DNA from: Bacillota bacterium
GTDB lineage: Bacteria; Bacillota; Clostridia; Christensenellales; SZUA-584
Assembly: GCA_023406895.1 (NCBI GenBank)
Contig: JAEXTV010000005.1
Coordinates: 1 to 64,000, forward strand
Reading direction: 5' to 3'
Length of the DNA: 64,000 bases
The notes beneath the pieces are model-generated. The model had not been told where the DNA came from. It made no database searches and saw only the letters and a list, made by a program, of their open reading frames with translations. The number at the start of each line of letters is the position of its first letter. The first letter of the stretch is position 1. Positions 43,051-52,152 of this stretch are shown here, piece after piece. The position numbers were made by a program, and so were the translations under genes.

Positions 43051-44112
43051 ATGCAAACACTTAAACATTACGGCCTGACACCGTTTTTTTCGGCGCAGGC
43101 AGCTTTATACCCGGATGAAACAATCGGACGTGTGATTTCGCAGGGCAGAGATATCTTCAAGGTGATCACCGAAGATGCTGAATTTTTTGCAGAGGTATCA
43201 GGTAAATGCCGCAGTCTTGGCACTTTCCCTGCCGTCGGCGATTTTGTGATGCTGGATCGAGCCAGCGGCGAAAACGGGCACGGCCAGATTCAGCATGTGT
43301 TGGCGCGAAAAAGCGTATTTGAACGCAAAGCGGCCGGCCAGAAGAGCGGCACGCAGGTTGTCGCGGCGAATATCGACATCGTTTTCATCTGTTCGTCGCT
43401 TAACAACGATTTCAATCTGCGTCGGCTGGAACGTTATCTTTCCATCGCGTGGAACAGCGGCGCACTGCCCGTGGTGGTGCTCACCAAGTCAGACATCTGT
43501 GACGATACGGACGAAAAACTGGCAGAGGCTTCTGACGTTGCCATCGGCGCGGATGTGCTTGTGACGTCCAGCTTTATTGATGACACGCTGGTAAAGCTGC
43601 GGGCGTACCTGAAGGAGGATGTAACCGCCGCCTTTATCGGGTCCTCGGGCGTCGGCAAATCCACGCTGATCAATGCGCTTGCCGGAGATAGTCTGCTCAA
43701 AACCGCGGCCATCCGGGAGGACGATGACAAGGGGCGGCATACCACCACAAGGCGCGAACTGATTGCGCTGCCTCAGGGCGGCGTCGTGATCGACACCCCG
43801 GGTATGCGGGAGATCGGCCTCGATTCGGCGGACTTGGCCAAAGCCTTTTCGGATATCGATGCGCTCGCGGCGCAATGCCGTTTTCGGGACTGCACGCACA
43901 AGGCCGAGCCGGGGTGCGCGGTGCGCGCGGCAGTGGAGAGCGGTGCGCTCGGCGATAACCGGCTGGAAAGCTATCTCAAGCTCAAAAAAGAAGCCCGGTA
44001 CGACGGTCTCAATTCGCGGCAGATCGAAAAGGAAAAAATCACCGAGATGTTTTCGGATTTCGGCGGCATCAAGAACGCGCGAAAGTTTGCCAAAGAAAAA
44101 AACAAGCATTAA
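43051..44112 (+). CDS. rsgA: Ribosome small subunit-dependent GTPase A
   Basis: The 353-residue protein is a circularly permuted GTPase. An N-terminal OB fold is followed by the permuted motifs: TKSD (G4) precedes GSSGVGKST (G1, near 197) and DTPGMRE (G3). A C-terminal zinc finger CRFRDCTHKAEPGC completes it. It helps mature the 30S subunit. GGAGG lies eight bases before the ATG at 43051. A longer frame from 43009 would run over this ribosome binding site and is not typical of the family. Its leader may contain a short peptide gene. Confidence 0.95.
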   Translation: MQTLKHYGLTPFFSAQAALYPDETIGRVISQGRDIFKVITEDAEFFAEVSGKCRSLGTFPAVGDFVMLDRASGENGHGQIQHVLARKSVFERKAAGQKSGTQVVAANIDIVFICSSLNNDFNLRRLERYLSIAWNSGALPVVVLTKSDICDDTDEKLAEASDVAIGADVLVTSSFIDDTLVKLRAYLKEDVTAAFIGSSGVGKSTLINALAGDSLLKTAAIREDDDKGRHTTTRRELIALPQGGVVIDTPGMREIGLDSADLAKAFSDIDALAAQCRFRDCTHKAEPGCAVRAAVESGALGDNRLESYLKLKKEARYDGLNSRQIEKEKITEMFSDFGGIKNARKFAKEKNKH

Positions 44113-44562
44113 GCGATACCCATGCACTTCCCCGGGCGGCCACAGCCCGGGGAAAGCTGCTGACAAAGCAGCCGGTAATATTGTTATGGAAAGCAACTTT
44201 TTCAGTCATCCAGTCCACTACGTAGTGGACTGTAATCTTTAACAAATTCAATTTCACTTCGTGGTCACTGCGCCAGTGAAAAAACAACCGCAGCCGTCAC
44301 TTTGAGCTGTTGCTAAACCGCAAGATGATCCCGAAGAAGCACGGTCGGAACAAGAATTCCATCGCCAACATGATAAACATCGGCATTCCTCCGGTGCGCT
44401 ACTCTTCACGATGTCGAGACGTGCATAACGGACTTTTTTCAAATTTTTGCTGTTTGGTGCAGCCCGGTGTTTTTTTATTTCCTGTGCGATTTGCTTTGAC
44501 TTGACTACGGATCTATTATAAAATCTAGATATTGGTATCACATGGCATTTTGGAGGTAATCG
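44113..44562. other. Gene-free stretch with hairpin and long palindrome
   Basis: A GC-rich hairpin (44127-44156, CTTCCCCGGGC with GCCCGGGGAAAG) follows rsgA without a T-run. At 44211-44232 there is a perfect 22-bp palindrome centred on TACGTA. No gene is supported. Confidence 0.55.
44211..44232. repeat. Perfect 22-bp palindrome, part of a dispersed repeat
   Basis: CAGTCCACTAC is followed directly by its reverse complement. The left arm with the central CGTAG recurs at 24948-24962, and the 25 bases before it are also similar in the two places (TATGGAAAG...). It may be the end of a small mobile repeat or a binding site. Confidence 0.6.
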
Positions 44563-45516
44563 GTGAGCAAACCCGTTCGCATCATATTGATTATAGTTCT
44601 TTGCATCACGGCTGCCGTTGTCATCTACGTGGCAGCAAACCCCGCCAATCAGAAACAGGCGGGGGAAGATCCGTCTGCAAGCGCCTCCGCAGCAGCCGCC
44701 GAAAGCACCGATTCGGTGCCATCGGCAACACCGTCTCCCACGCCCGAACCCACGCAGGTTCCCGAGCCTGAGCCGCTCGCGCTTATAAAGCAGCCGCTCA
44801 CCTTCGCGCAGCTTGCGCCCACCACCACAATGGCGTTTGAGGAGCTTGTCGGCGATAACGACGTGTACGACGAAAATGAGCTGCCGCCGTTCCCTTCAGG
44901 AGATACCTATAAACTCGTCATCAACATTTATCATCAGTTCGCCACGGTCTATAAAAAAGACGCAAACGGGGAATACACCGTTCCCGTGCGTTATATCGTT
45001 GTGAGCTCGGGCGCGCGCAAAACGCCCACGCCCATAGGCACATTCGAGATGGGCACCAGCTCGGTGCGCTTTGGCAAATTTCAGACCTACGGTGTATACG
45101 GCCAGTACTGGCGGCAGATTGTTCGCAGTATATTCTGCCATTCGCTGATATACGAATCGAGAAATCCGCGCAGCTATACCCAATCGTACAACGAGCTCGG
45201 CAAGCGTGCCTCTCACGGATGCGTGCGCATGCTCGTGCCGGATGCGCGCTGGATTTATTATAACCTCGGCCCCGGCACCGTCTGCGAGATTATACAGGGC
45301 GATAAGAACGATGCCGAAGCTGCCGCGATCAAAGCGCAGCTGATCCGTGCCCCAAAGCCGTCGAAGCGCCCGAACTTAACGCCGGGCAGCTATGCCGTTA
45401 CCGAAGCATGGGCAGGCTGGCAGGGCAATGCGCGCGCGCAGTATGAAGCCTATCTTGCATCGCTGCAACCGCCTGAGGCAGACAGCGCAGCTGGCGCGGA
45501 AGACGGCGACGCATAA
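44563..45516 (+). CDS. L,D-transpeptidase (YkuD domain) with membrane anchor
   Basis: The 317-residue protein has an N-terminal membrane helix (RIILIIVLCITAAVVIYVAA), a Ser/Pro-rich linker, and a YkuD domain with the active-site motif SHGCVRM (Cys220). Upstream family blocks are also present (INIYHQFATVYK and TPIGTFEMG). It should form 3-3 cross-links in peptidoglycan or attach proteins to it, outside the membrane. The start is GTG with GGAGG six bases upstream. The C-terminal Ala/Glu-rich tail after the domain is low complexity. Ends in a clean terminator. Confidence 0.92.
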   Translation: MSKPVRIILIIVLCITAAVVIYVAANPANQKQAGEDPSASASAAAAESTDSVPSATPSPTPEPTQVPEPEPLALIKQPLTFAQLAPTTTMAFEELVGDNDVYDENELPPFPSGDTYKLVINIYHQFATVYKKDANGEYTVPVRYIVVSSGARKTPTPIGTFEMGTSSVRFGKFQTYGVYGQYWRQIVRSIFCHSLIYESRNPRSYTQSYNELGKRASHGCVRMLVPDARWIYYNLGPGTVCEIIQGDKNDAEAAAIKAQLIRAPKPSKRPNLTPGSYAVTEAWAGWQGNARAQYEAYLASLQPPEADSAAGAEDGDA

Positions 45517-45532
45517 TTTTAACGATAAACGC

Positions 45533-45558
45533 AAAAGGACGGCTCTCCGTCCTTTTTT
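45533..45558 (+). terminator. Terminator of the L,D-transpeptidase gene
   Basis: AAAAGGACGG pairs with CCGTCCTTTT around CTCT and runs into six T residues. Confidence 0.9.
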
Positions 45559-45574
45559 GATTGTCTTGTTATGT

Positions 45575-46282
45575 TTTGCAGGGAGCGACCTCCGGGGTGT
45601 TCCGATCTGATTTATGTCGCTCAAAACACACGGGCTATCAATGATCGCCCCTACGATACGTGGCATAAGTGTCTTCCGAGCGTTTCTTTTTAGAGACCAC
45701 ACCTTTTGTATACGCTTTTGTAGGGAACGACCTCCGCCTGTGCCCCGTAGGGGTATGTCGTTCCATCCTGCTTCGTTCATATGAAACACACGGGCGATGC
45801 AGAGATCGTTCCATACGATTCGTGCCATTTTGATCAAACTCATTTGTGCATTCAGCCCACGACAATTTGATACGATGATGTAGGGAACGACCTCCCGGGC
45901 GTTCCGTTCTGTCTTACTAAGCATGTTAATTTGTCCAATTCCTTTGCAGAGATATTGTAAAGCAGGCACCCTTGCCTCCCTCAGTGAGGGAGGTGGCAAT
46001 TGGCGGATGAAATCCGGCAAATTGACGGAGGGAGTCTTCATTCTCAATTACAGCGTTCCAATCCACACTACGATTCAAATGTATCAATATGGGGTTCGGC
46101 CGTTTCGCTCTGTTTCATTTTTATAAAACACACGGGCGATCACTGATCGCCCCTACGAAACGCGTCAACGAACGAGTATCTGACGTAAGTGTGATCGTTA
46201 ATTTGTCCAACTTTCTTTGCAGAGGGAGGTGGCAGTTGGCGAAAGTATTTCGACAATTGACGGAGGGAGTCTTCATTCTCTT
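45575..46282. repeat. Cluster of three interspersed repeat families
   Basis: Family 1, GGGAACGACCTCC-like, occurs near 45580, 45721 and 45883. Family 2, ACACACGGGCGATC...GATCGCCCCTACGA-like, occurs near 45626, 45786 and 46129. Family 3 is a roughly 60-70-bp unit (GAGGGAGGTGGCA...GACGGAGGGAGTCTTCATTCTC) at about 45971-46040 and 46221-46280. No gene is supported in the 700 bases; a minus-strand frame across it is rejected. Confidence 0.75.
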
Positions 46283-46834
46283 TTACAGCGTCACAAACGT
46301 TGGCTCATGTCCCGTATACGGCAGAAACTTACTCAGCAGGGCATCCATACGAAGCCTCAGGCTCGCTGTATTCACGCACGGATGGCAGCCGACATACTCT
46401 TCGGCAAGCAAATCACGGTCAATCAGCAGCGACACCTCATGGTTGGTATCATTCATAAGCCCCATCACGCTTACCGATCCCGGCGTAATGTCAAGCAGCC
46501 GCTCCATATCCGCTGCGCCCGCAAACGAGAGTCGCGTGGACTGCACCTGCGCGGAAACCTCCCCGGCGCGGTAGCGCTTCTCACCCGGCATCATCAGCAT
46601 ATAAAACCGTGTTTTTCTCACGTTGTTCAAAAAGAGATTCTTGCATATATGAATATCCAGCAGTGCCTCTACTGCCGCGCAGTCGTCCACCGTCGCCGTC
46701 GCGCCATGGTCAAGCCGCACATACGAAATACCGAGGCTTTCCAGCAGCGCATACGTCCTCATCTCATTTTGCAGCCGTCCTTCACCCGAGGGCGGTGTCT
46801 CATACATGCGCGGGTCTATCCATATCTGTCCCAT
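46283..46834 (-). CDS. YbaK/ProX-type aminoacyl-tRNA deacylase
   Basis: The 183-residue protein matches the YbaK/EbsC editing domain in the standalone ProX (PrdX) form. The first 35 residues lead into SYVRLDHGATATVDDCAAVEALL. KNLFLNNVRKTRFYMLMMPGEKR, then SVSVMGLMNDTNHEVSLLIDRDLL and VGCHPCVNTASLRL follow. These enzymes hydrolyse mischarged Ala-tRNA(Pro). AGGGG lies upstream of the ATG. The stop codon falls at the edge of the repeat cluster, and the last bases (TTACAGCGT on the plus strand) are copied next to the family 3 repeat near 46045. Confidence 0.92.
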   Translation of the reverse strand: MGQIWIDPRMYETPPSGEGRLQNEMRTYALLESLGISYVRLDHGATATVDDCAAVEALLDIHICKNLFLNNVRKTRFYMLMMPGEKRYRAGEVSAQVQSTRLSFAGAADMERLLDITPGSVSVMGLMNDTNHEVSLLIDRDLLAEEYVGCHPCVNTASLRLRMDALLSKFLPYTGHEPTFVTL

Positions 46835-47447
46835 GTGATTTCCCCTTCATTTAAAAAGCGGCCCCGCTTTGCACCCACGCGCCGCTGATCTATTATACTA
46901 TCGTGACCAGCCGACGGCATGCGATGGCATAGCACGTTGCGATTGCTGATGATTTTATCGAGAGCGGCGTTGAGGCCAAGGCCTGCCTATCCATTTTGCA
47001 TACACTGCGCATCAATAATCATTTGTTTTCAGCCGCAACTAAAAATCTATCACATATTTTGTATGTCAGCCATATAGATAAACCATTTCATGAAATATCT
47101 AACCAAATCGTCAATTGATAGCGGTTTATTATCAACTATTTATTGCCGATTTATTTAATTTGCATGTGCATACCATTTCATTAAGACAGCAGCCGATGAG
47201 CCACTGGAGCAGTCACCGATAGGTGATTGGGGGATGGAACATGACTTAAAATCAATCACACACACCGGCATATTGTGCCGCCTTGCTCATATGATCACCC
47301 CGAAGAGGGTGGACTGAGAGTCTTTATCGTACGAGCAGCCCGATGGGCCGCTTCTCGCGACGAGGCAATAAGCAAAATTTCCTGTTTATTTGCGGCATCT
47401 CATAGTATAATGAGTTCATAAAGCATGCTTTTGCTTTGGAGGCACAC
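46835..47447. other. Gene-free stretch with an open 62-codon remnant
   Basis: No gene is supported. The plus frame 46933-47118 is open for 61 codons before its stop, but it has no start codon or ribosome binding site; it may be a gene fragment. The end of the stretch holds GGAGG for the DUF362 gene. Confidence 0.4.
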
Positions 47448-48530
47448 ATGAGTTCATGCGTACTTTTTTCATCCGTTAAGTTCAGCAAATACGATCCGGA
47501 CGAGACGCTTCCGGTTCGCTTCGGGCGGCTGATCGATCGTCTCGATTTGAAAGACACTGTGGCTGGCAAGTGGACGGCTGTTAAAATGCACCTCGGCCGT
47601 GAGATTGGCTACACAACGATTCATCCGCTGTTTGTCCGCATGCTGATTGAAAAGCTCAAATCTTACGGAGCGCGTCCTTTTATCACCGACCAGATTGTGG
47701 ATGGAGCCCGTTTGAGAGGCTATACGGAAGACCTGCTCGGCGCGCCGATCGTTCCCGTGTGCGGCACGATGGGCCGTTATGTTTATGAAAAAGAGGTCGA
47801 TTTTCGCACGTTTAAGAATGTGGATATCGGCGGAAATATTCATGACGCCGATGTGATGATTGACCTTAGCCATGTGAAGGGACATGGGGCCTGCGGATAC
47901 GGCGGCGCGTGCAAGAACATAGCCATGGGCTGCGTCACCGACAGAACGCGGCATCAAATCCATGCGCTTGAAGGCGGGCTTGTGTGGGATCAGCCGCTTT
48001 GCACGCATTGCGAAGCCTGTATCACGAGCTGCAACCACAGCGCAAACAGCTTCAGCGAAGAGGGCAAATACACCGTCTTCTATCACAACTGCACCACCTG
48101 CCAGCACTGTGTGAAGGTGTGCCCGACCGGTGCCATCTCGCTTGACGCGCACAACTATACCGATTTCCAAACGGGCATGGCGCTCTGCACCAAAGCCGTG
48201 CTGGATACGTTTGAGCCCGGCCATGTGTTTTACATCAACTTTTTAACAAATATCACGGCTATCTGCGACTGCTGGGGCATCTCTACCCCCGCGCTCGTTC
48301 CCGATATCGGTGTGATGGCGAGTACAGACATCGTCGCCATCGAGCGGGCCTGTCTTGACGCGATCACCATGGACAAGTTTAACCCTGACGGTATGCCGCA
48401 GGGAATCACGTTGGGAGACCACGGGCACCTCTTTGAGCGTCTGCACGGTAAAAACCCGTATATACAGCTCGACGAGCTGGAAAGATTGGGCCTTGGAACA
48501 CAGGATTATCAACTCACCGAGGTGAAATAA
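47448..48530 (+). CDS. DUF362 protein with two 4Fe-4S clusters
   Basis: The 360-residue protein has the DUF362 fold (VKMHLGREIGYTTIHPLFVRMLIEKLKSYGARPFITD and MIDLSHVKGHGACGYGGACKNIAMGC). Two ferredoxin motifs, CTHCEACITSC and CTTCQHCVKVCPTGAI, follow. It is probably a soluble electron carrier or a redox enzyme of unknown substrate; the family is common in anaerobes. GGAGG lies five bases before the ATG at 47448; a TTG four codons earlier overlaps it. It is transcribed alone. Confidence 0.88.
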   Translation: MSSCVLFSSVKFSKYDPDETLPVRFGRLIDRLDLKDTVAGKWTAVKMHLGREIGYTTIHPLFVRMLIEKLKSYGARPFITDQIVDGARLRGYTEDLLGAPIVPVCGTMGRYVYEKEVDFRTFKNVDIGGNIHDADVMIDLSHVKGHGACGYGGACKNIAMGCVTDRTRHQIHALEGGLVWDQPLCTHCEACITSCNHSANSFSEEGKYTVFYHNCTTCQHCVKVCPTGAISLDAHNYTDFQTGMALCTKAVLDTFEPGHVFYINFLTNITAICDCWGISTPALVPDIGVMASTDIVAIERACLDAITMDKFNPDGMPQGITLGDHGHLFERLHGKNPYIQLDELERLGLGTQDYQLTEVK

Positions 48531-48740
48531 TCACGGATTATCGCTGAAAACCGGTTATAATGGCTGTCAATAGGAAAAACACGCCAGATATACCATAGAA
48601 TGCGACGTAATCTTTACGATATTGTTACAAAAGTATTGCGAAGAGCTGCCTTTTCTGATAAAATAATGATAACGTATTGATAAAGAGGCGGATTTGTCCG
48701 TTACCTAAGATCAATAAAATGAAGATTAAGGGGCGAACGA

Positions 48741-50474
48741 ATGAAAAAGCACAGAAAAAAGACGACATTCAATTTAACCCGGATGGCAAAACGGCTGCTG
48801 TTAAGGCTGCGCCGCAGAACCGCACAAGTGTCTCAAAACATGCCGGTCAGCCGCGTGGTCCGTCAAACCGGGGCACCTGCCGAATTGCATAGATCATCGC
48901 GCAGGCGTTTTGTTCGGGTGAAAAACATGCGCAAACTCATCGCCGCCGCCGGGGCTGTTGCGGTGGTTGCGGTCACGCTGGTGCTCGTCACATCATTGGG
49001 TGCTCCGAAGCCCGCCATATCCGGCGATGACCTTTTGGCCGCCGCTGATGATCTCCCAGCTGTCAACGAACTGGCTGCCGCCAATGTTGAACCCATCCCC
49101 ACCACATTGCCCGAATCCAAGGTGACGCTGGCCATGCCGGTGTTTGAAGCCGTCAACATTACGGAAGGCGTAGAAGCCACCGTGGTGACCGATATTCAGA
49201 CGCGCCTCATGGAGCTTGATTATCTCGACGAGGACGAGCCGGGCACTGTGTATGAAGAAACAACCAAAACAGCGATTCAGCATTTTCAGACGCAGCACGC
49301 GCTGCCCGTCACAGGCACTGTGGATCAGGCTACCTATGACCTGCTGATGTCGGATCAAGCCCAATATTACACGATCACGATCGGTGCGGAAGACACGGAT
49401 GTGGGCGAACTGCAGCAGCGTCTTTACGAGCTTGGTTATATTGACAAAGTCACCAACTATTTCGGCACAGATACGGAAAGCGCGGTGAAGAAATTCCAGA
49501 AGCTCAACGGCCTCTCCGAAGACGGCAAGGTAGGCAAGAACTCGCGGGAAATGCTCTACTCGGAAGATGCCAAGCCCAATATGTATTCCTACGGCGAGCA
49601 GAGCCCCGAGATACTCAACTATCAGCAGCGTTTGAAAGCGCTCGGGTATCTCACAACCGAGCCGGACGGTACGTTCGGCGAAGATACCAAAGTCGCGGTG
49701 CGCCGTTTTCAGGAAAGCAACGGCCTCATCGCAGACGGCTATATCGGGCCTTCCACCAGGGACGCGCTGATGTCCGCCGAGGCGCAGGGCAACGCGCTGA
49801 CCATCGGCGCGAAGGGTGATGACGTGACGCGCGTTCAGAATAGGCTTAAAGATCTCGGCTATATGAAGAAGGCCACCGGTTATTACGGCGAAGACACGGA
49901 AACGGCCGTGCGCAGCTTCCAAAAAACCAACGGCTTAACCGTGGATGGCAAGATCGGCCGGCATAGTATGAACACGCTGTTCTCTGACAGCGCCAAAAAG
50001 TATAAAAAGCCTGCCAGTTCGTCCAATAACGGTGGTTCATCTAATAACGGCGGCTCGTCGAACAGCGGCGGCTCAAGTAACGAGGGTGGTTCGTCGGCGA
50101 ACGTCACGGGTGCCAATGTGGATTCGTTCATCTCCGTAGCCGAGTCCAAAATCGGTAAAAAATACGTGCGCGGTGCCAAAGGCCCCAATTCGTTCGACTG
50201 CTCGGGTTTTGTATACTGGTGTCTCAATCAGGTGGGTGTCAAGCAAGGCTATATGACATCCGCAGGATGGAAGAACAGCTCAAAATACACCAAGATCGGC
50301 AGCATGGGCGACATGCAGCGCGGCGATATCATTGTATTTAAAGGCCATGTGGCCATTTACGCGGGCGGCGGTGTGATGATCGATGCATCGTCAAGCAACG
50401 GCAAGGTCGTTAAGCGCTCGAGCACGGGTTCCTGGTGCCAGCGCAGCTTCATCTGTGCGTTCCGCGTGTTCTAA
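48741..50474 (+). CDS. NlpC/P60 peptidoglycan endopeptidase with four peptidoglycan-binding repeats
   Basis: The 577-residue protein has a long basic cytoplasmic start (about 1-62) and one signal-anchor helix (about 64-86). Four PG_binding_1 domains follow (about 149-207, 217-275, 290-345 and 361-415), then a Gly/Ser/Asn linker (NGGSS units) and a C-terminal NlpC/P60 domain with Cys487 in FDCSGFVYWC and His536 in GHVAIY. It cuts gamma-D-glutamyl-diamino acid bonds in wall peptides and is held at the membrane. The basic start with many Arg is unusual. Role in growth or in spore cortex and coat remodelling cannot be decided. AAGGGG precedes the ATG. Confidence 0.92.
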   Translation: MKKHRKKTTFNLTRMAKRLLLRLRRRTAQVSQNMPVSRVVRQTGAPAELHRSSRRRFVRVKNMRKLIAAAGAVAVVAVTLVLVTSLGAPKPAISGDDLLAAADDLPAVNELAAANVEPIPTTLPESKVTLAMPVFEAVNITEGVEATVVTDIQTRLMELDYLDEDEPGTVYEETTKTAIQHFQTQHALPVTGTVDQATYDLLMSDQAQYYTITIGAEDTDVGELQQRLYELGYIDKVTNYFGTDTESAVKKFQKLNGLSEDGKVGKNSREMLYSEDAKPNMYSYGEQSPEILNYQQRLKALGYLTTEPDGTFGEDTKVAVRRFQESNGLIADGYIGPSTRDALMSAEAQGNALTIGAKGDDVTRVQNRLKDLGYMKKATGYYGEDTETAVRSFQKTNGLTVDGKIGRHSMNTLFSDSAKKYKKPASSSNNGGSSNNGGSSNSGGSSNEGGSSANVTGANVDSFISVAESKIGKKYVRGAKGPNSFDCSGFVYWCLNQVGVKQGYMTSAGWKNSSKYTKIGSMGDMQRGDIIVFKGHVAIYAGGGVMIDASSSNGKVVKRSSTGSWCQRSFICAFRVF

Positions 50475-50500
50475 ACCATCATGAAGGGATATTTTGATTC

Positions 50501-51112
50501 ATGAAAAGATGTTTTATGCTGTTTCTCACGGTTTTGGTTTTACTGCTGAGCGCCTGCGGAAACGGCAATCAGTCGCCGCCGCCCGGTGAATCGGAAACGG
50601 CGCCAAGCGAAAGCCCATCCCCCACAGCCACACCGACGCCCGATTTTGCGGGTACGGATTTTTCAGGCCGCTGGTATGTGTCCGAAATTATCGATTCCAA
50701 CGGTCTGCCTGTGAGTGACGCGGAAAAGCAGACCCTCGGTGCGGGATTCATACTGGAGCTGCTCGCCAACGGTACATACTTTGTGTATGGTGCCGACGGC
50801 AAGGTGTGGGGACAAGGAGCATACAGCGTGGTGATGAATCAGCTTACATTAACGGCGCAGAGCTTATCCACGGTTTACGAAATCGCCGATGCGGATACAC
50901 TGCGTATCACCGAGCCGGACACGAGCATCACCGTGATGAAGCGTGAGGCGAAGGAACTGCCGGATGAAGGCGATGTGATTGAGGGCGAAGAAACCACCGG
51001 CGAAACGCCCGAAGGCGGTGATGTCATTGAGGGAGAGGCAGATTTACCGGATGACGCTGTGCCGCCCGATGCCACCCCCTCTGCGGAAACCAGTCCTTCA
51101 CTCGCCCCATAG
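50501..51112 (+). CDS. Lipoprotein with lipocalin-like beta domain
   Basis: The 203-residue product has a lipoprotein signal (MLFLTVLVLLLSAC), a Pro/Ser/Thr linker, and a beta-rich domain of about 95 residues (GTDFSGRWYVSEIIDSNG, then LELLANGTYFVYG). This pattern resembles the small lipocalin-like domains of Clostridia. A repetitive acidic tail (GDVIEGE repeated twice) follows. It lies 26 bases after the endopeptidase gene and may share its transcript. Ligand unknown. Confidence 0.72.
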   Translation: MKRCFMLFLTVLVLLLSACGNGNQSPPPGESETAPSESPSPTATPTPDFAGTDFSGRWYVSEIIDSNGLPVSDAEKQTLGAGFILELLANGTYFVYGADGKVWGQGAYSVVMNQLTLTAQSLSTVYEIADADTLRITEPDTSITVMKREAKELPDEGDVIEGEETTGETPEGGDVIEGEADLPDDAVPPDATPSAETSPSLAP

Positions 51113-51124
51113 AATAAGCATGAA

Positions 51125-51148
51125 AAGAAGCGCACAGCGCTTCTTTTT
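51125..51148 (+). terminator. Terminator after the lipoprotein gene
   Basis: AAGAAGCGC pairs with GCGCTTCTT around ACA and runs into TTT. Confidence 0.85.
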
Positions 51149-51374
51149 AAATGCGATGAATCATGATATCGATGGAGCGTCACCGCCAGCGATGCAGCAG
51201 CAAGCATCAACAAAGTGAGGCTTCACTCAACCTCATATTTCAATTCCCCGTCACGGGGGTCATCTCTGCCGCTTCACTTTTTAGTAGAAAAAATGTAAAA
51301 TATTTATGTATCACTTAGCACTCTATTTATTCTAAAACGTCTTATATGCAAGTAAAGGAAAAGGAGCCAAAATA

Positions 51375-52136
51375 ATGAGAAATGCTTACTATGAGCCCGA
51401 TGCCGCATTCGATTCGCTCTTTCATGTGCTGGAAGAGCCCCTCCCGTCCTCGCCGATGACAGATCCGGCGTATTTTCTGAATGTGAATCAGGACGCGATT
51501 ATGCGTGGCCTCAATGAATCACGGCGTGAACAGCGGCGTATTGCCATGACGCGCTATGCCGCGGCTTTTGGCGTATTCACAGCCATTGCCATGCTGCTGA
51601 CATTCTCAAAGGAAGTCAGGGCATTTGCGCGCGAGGTGATCTATTCCGTCATCGAATGGTTCTCTCCTGAGAATAACGAATCCGGCGTATCTTTTGATAT
51701 AGAAGGCAACGCCCACTCCGGAGCGCCCGGCGCCAGCGCTTTAAAACCCGGTGAAAAAGTGAGCTTTGAAGCTTTAAACGAAGCTGCCAAGCTCTACAGC
51801 CACAGCATATATGCCCTTGACAGCTCTACTTTCGCACTGACTGACGGATATATTCAAGACGATACCATCTGCATGAACTTTGATGCGGACGGAACAAGCG
51901 TGCAAATCATCGCCACGCCCATTGGCGGCAGCGGCAGCATAGGTTATTACTTCAACAACGGCAGCTTTGAGAAAACGGATGTGGCTTCACTCGGCACACT
52001 CTACTACGATCTCTCCGGAAGCACTCTATTCGGCGGCATCATGACAAGCGATACCAATCTCATTATCAGAGTGCCGGAAAACGCATCGGCCGAGCTGCTG
52101 GAGAAAATCGTCCGGTCTCTCATTCTGTATCGTTAG
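51375..52136 (+). CDS. Putative membrane anti-sigma factor
   Basis: The 253-residue protein has a cytoplasmic start of about 60 residues, one membrane helix (YAAAFGVFTAIAMLLTF, about 62-80) and an outer domain of about 160 residues. The outer domain carries a DUF4367-like end (VASLGTLYYDLSGSTLFGG...LIIRVPENASAELLEKIVRSL). DUF4367 domains are typical of anti-sigma proteins. The sigma factor gene follows 16 bases later, in reverse of the usual sigma-first order. AAAGGAG precedes the ATG. The signal is unknown. Confidence 0.65.
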   Translation: MRNAYYEPDAAFDSLFHVLEEPLPSSPMTDPAYFLNVNQDAIMRGLNESRREQRRIAMTRYAAAFGVFTAIAMLLTFSKEVRAFAREVIYSVIEWFSPENNESGVSFDIEGNAHSGAPGASALKPGEKVSFEALNEAAKLYSHSIYALDSSTFALTDGYIQDDTICMNFDADGTSVQIIATPIGGSGSIGYYFNNGSFEKTDVASLGTLYYDLSGSTLFGGIMTSDTNLIIRVPENASAELLEKIVRSLILYR

Positions 52137-52152
52137 CCGCCGGGTTCAGCGT

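Noticed and set aside
45376..46047. Long minus-strand frame across the repeat cluster
   Set aside because: It runs over the transpeptidase gene end, a terminator and repeats, and reads as low-quality sequence.
45575..46282. Repeat cluster considered as a CRISPR array
   Set aside because: Units differ in length and type, spacing is irregular, and no cas gene is in the window.
51315..51323. TTAGCACTC, identical to a CIRCE half-site
   Set aside because: The complementary GAGTGCTAA is absent at the required distance, so this is chance.
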